From positions 1 through 8,088 of the forward strand of contig JAAZCO010000149.1 of the NCBI GenBank assembly GCA_012513235.1: 8,088 nucleotides of DNA, given 5' to 3'. This document shows, one piece after another, positions 6,957-8,088 of this stretch (positions are counted from its first letter, which is position 1; each line of letters starts with the position of its first letter). Source of the DNA: Gammaproteobacteria bacterium. GTDB lineage: Bacteria; Pseudomonadota; Gammaproteobacteria; Pseudomonadales; Pseudomonadaceae. The translations under genes and the position numbers were made by a program. The notes beneath the pieces are model-generated. The model searched no databases, was not told where the DNA came from, and was given only the letters and a program-made list of their open reading frames with translations.

Positions 6957-8088
6957 TGCAGCAAGGACAACTCTTTGGCGAAGACAATCCACAACCAGTT
7001 ATTAGTGCTACGCAGACCACAGCACCTCAGTTGGATATTGCTGACTACTTAGCGTCGCGTGACAACCTGATGTTACTGCTCAATCAATGGCTAGACGCAG
7101 ATTGGCTGCGTGCGCTGGATGTGGCCTTAGTCAAATTGCTGGCTCAACTAGAACCCAATGCTGAGCCGTTGGCTTTGTTTGCCACAGCCTTAGTCAGTCA
7201 TCAGCTTGGACATGGGCATATTTGCTTGGATTTACACAGCGTATTGCGTGACCCCGATTTAGCATTGTTGCTGCCGCCTGAAGGGCGTAAAGCCGAGGAG
7301 CAGCCGCCATTACCATCGCAATTGTTGGCAGCGGTGAGCATCTCACGCTGGGTGAGTGCTTTACAGAACAGTCATTTGCTGTACCAGCAGGATAGCCAAG
7401 CTGCCAAACCTTTGGTATTGGTCGATGAGCGACTGTATTTATACCGCTATTGGCATTACGAGAGCAGCGTAGCTCAGCGTTTAGTGCAAAGCATCGATAC
7501 AGTGATGCCATTACCAACTGATTTTCCACAGCGTTTAACTGATTTATTTAGCGAGCCTTTAGTCGTGGATGGCCAGCGCCAAACAGACTGGCAAAAAGTG
7601 GCCTGTGCGATGGCAGCGCAAGGTCAACTGACCTTAATTACCGGCGGGCCGGGTACAGGGAAAACTACTACCGTGGTGCGCTTGTTAGCTTTACTGCAAC
7701 AAAGTGCCTTAGTCGCCGGACAAGCTCTGCGCATTCAGTTAGCTGCACCGACAGGTAAAGCTGCCGCCCGCTTAACTGAGTCCATTGGTCAGCAGGTGTC
7801 GTATTTATCGGTTCAGGACGAGGTGAAAAACCATATCCCTACTGAGGTAACCACCTTGCACCGCTTGTTGGGCAGCTTACCAAATACTCGGCATTTTCGT
7901 TATAACTGTACCAACCCTTTAGTGGTGGATGTGTTGGTGATTGACGAAGCCTCGATGATTGACTTGGAAATGATGCACGACGTGCTACAGGCTTTACCTC
8001 AGCATGCGCGTTTGATTTTACTTGGCGATAAAGACCAACTGGCTTCGGTAGAGGCGGGTTCGGTGCTGGGTGATTTATGTGCTGATGC
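6953..8088 (+). CDS. recD: Exodeoxyribonuclease V subunit alpha, RecD helicase (3' end missing)
   Basis: RecD is the 5'-3' superfamily 1B motor of RecBCD, the faster leading motor before Chi. The frame is open to the window edge: 378 complete codons of an expected 650-700 (608 in E. coli). Motif I is GGPGTGKTTT (residues 231-240, Lys237; Lys177 in E. coli). Motif Ia is LAAPTGKAAARLTES, starting at 263. TLHRLLG follows. Motif II is VIDEASMIDL, with Asp331 and Glu332. Motif III is LGDKDQLASVEAGSVLGD, starting at 357. Motifs IV-VI lie beyond the window. Before motif I is the usual RecD N-terminal domain, recognisable from LRALDVAL, SHQLGHGHICLDL and LYLYRYWHYE. About 38 residues before this are an extension absent from E. 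coli RecD, rich in Gln, Thr and Pro, with QGQLF at residues 4-8. Two adjacent ATGs exist; spacing to AGGAGG favours the first, 6953. A downstream start at Met40 would remove the extension but has no comparable ribosome site. Confidence 0.97.
   Translation, partial: MMQQGQLFGEDNPQPVISATQTTAPQLDIADYLASRDNLMLLLNQWLDADWLRALDVALVKLLAQLEPNAEPLALFATALVSHQLGHGHICLDLHSVLRDPDLALLLPPEGRKAEEQPPLPSQLLAAVSISRWVSALQNSHLLYQQDSQAAKPLVLVDERLYLYRYWHYESSVAQRLVQSIDTVMPLPTDFPQRLTDLFSEPLVVDGQRQTDWQKVACAMAAQGQLTLITGGPGTGKTTTVVRLLALLQQSALVAGQALRIQLAAPTGKAAARLTESIGQQVSYLSVQDEVKNHIPTEVTTLHRLLGSLPNTRHFRYNCTNPLVVDVLVIDEASMIDLEMMHDVLQALPQHARLILLGDKDQLASVEAGSVLGDLCAD

Noticed and set aside
7194..7529. Minus-strand open frame of 111 codons
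   Set aside because: It lies entirely opposite recD, whose frame is continuous and matches RecD throughout this region. Its translation shows no recognisable domain. The other short open frames on either strand within recC and recB are shadows of the same kind.
7643..8088. recD as a truncated pseudogene
   Set aside because: The frame is open to the last base, with motifs I to III intact. The missing C-terminal half is explained by the window edge.

Overview
The window holds most of a RecBCD operon on the + strand, in the order recC - recB - recD. There are no intergenic gaps. recC is cut at its 5' end by the window edge, recB is complete at 1245 codons, and recD is cut at its 3' end. No RNA genes, mobile elements, CRISPR arrays, promoters or terminators are visible. 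No stretch longer than a few bases lacks a gene.

The protein sequences are clearly gammaproteobacterial. Compared from memory with E. coli RecB, RecC and RecD, they align nearly end to end with very strong motif conservation. In E. coli, ptrA lies between recC and recB. Here the genes are directly adjacent, as in Pseudomonas and its relatives. The base composition looks roughly balanced, which is low for typical Pseudomonas. A lower-GC member of Pseudomonadales is my best guess, but this is inference only.

Layout: 1-3222 is RecC, missing about the first 79 residues. 3219-6956 is RecB, with all superfamily 1 helicase motifs and a complete C-terminal nuclease site. 6953-8088 is RecD, reaching from the N-terminus through helicase motifs I, Ia, II and III. 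Both junctions are four-base ATGA overlaps. Each is preceded by a strong Shine-Dalgarno sequence ending exactly 7 bases before the start codon, which suggests translational coupling for a 1:1:1 complex.

Together the three proteins form the heterotrimeric helicase-nuclease that loads on double-strand ends, unwinds and degrades DNA, and switches to recombination mode at Chi. RecB is the slower 3'-5' motor and the nuclease. RecD is the faster 5'-3' motor. RecC splits the strands and reads Chi. The Chi-reading RecC residues that fall in the window all appear conserved.

This is a well-known system, and I see no undescribed one. The points worth a second look are modest: an extended RecD N-terminus carrying a QxxLF peptide that resembles a sliding-clamp-binding motif, a longer acidic tether in RecB, and two minus-strand octamers matching the Chi reported for a Pseudomonas.
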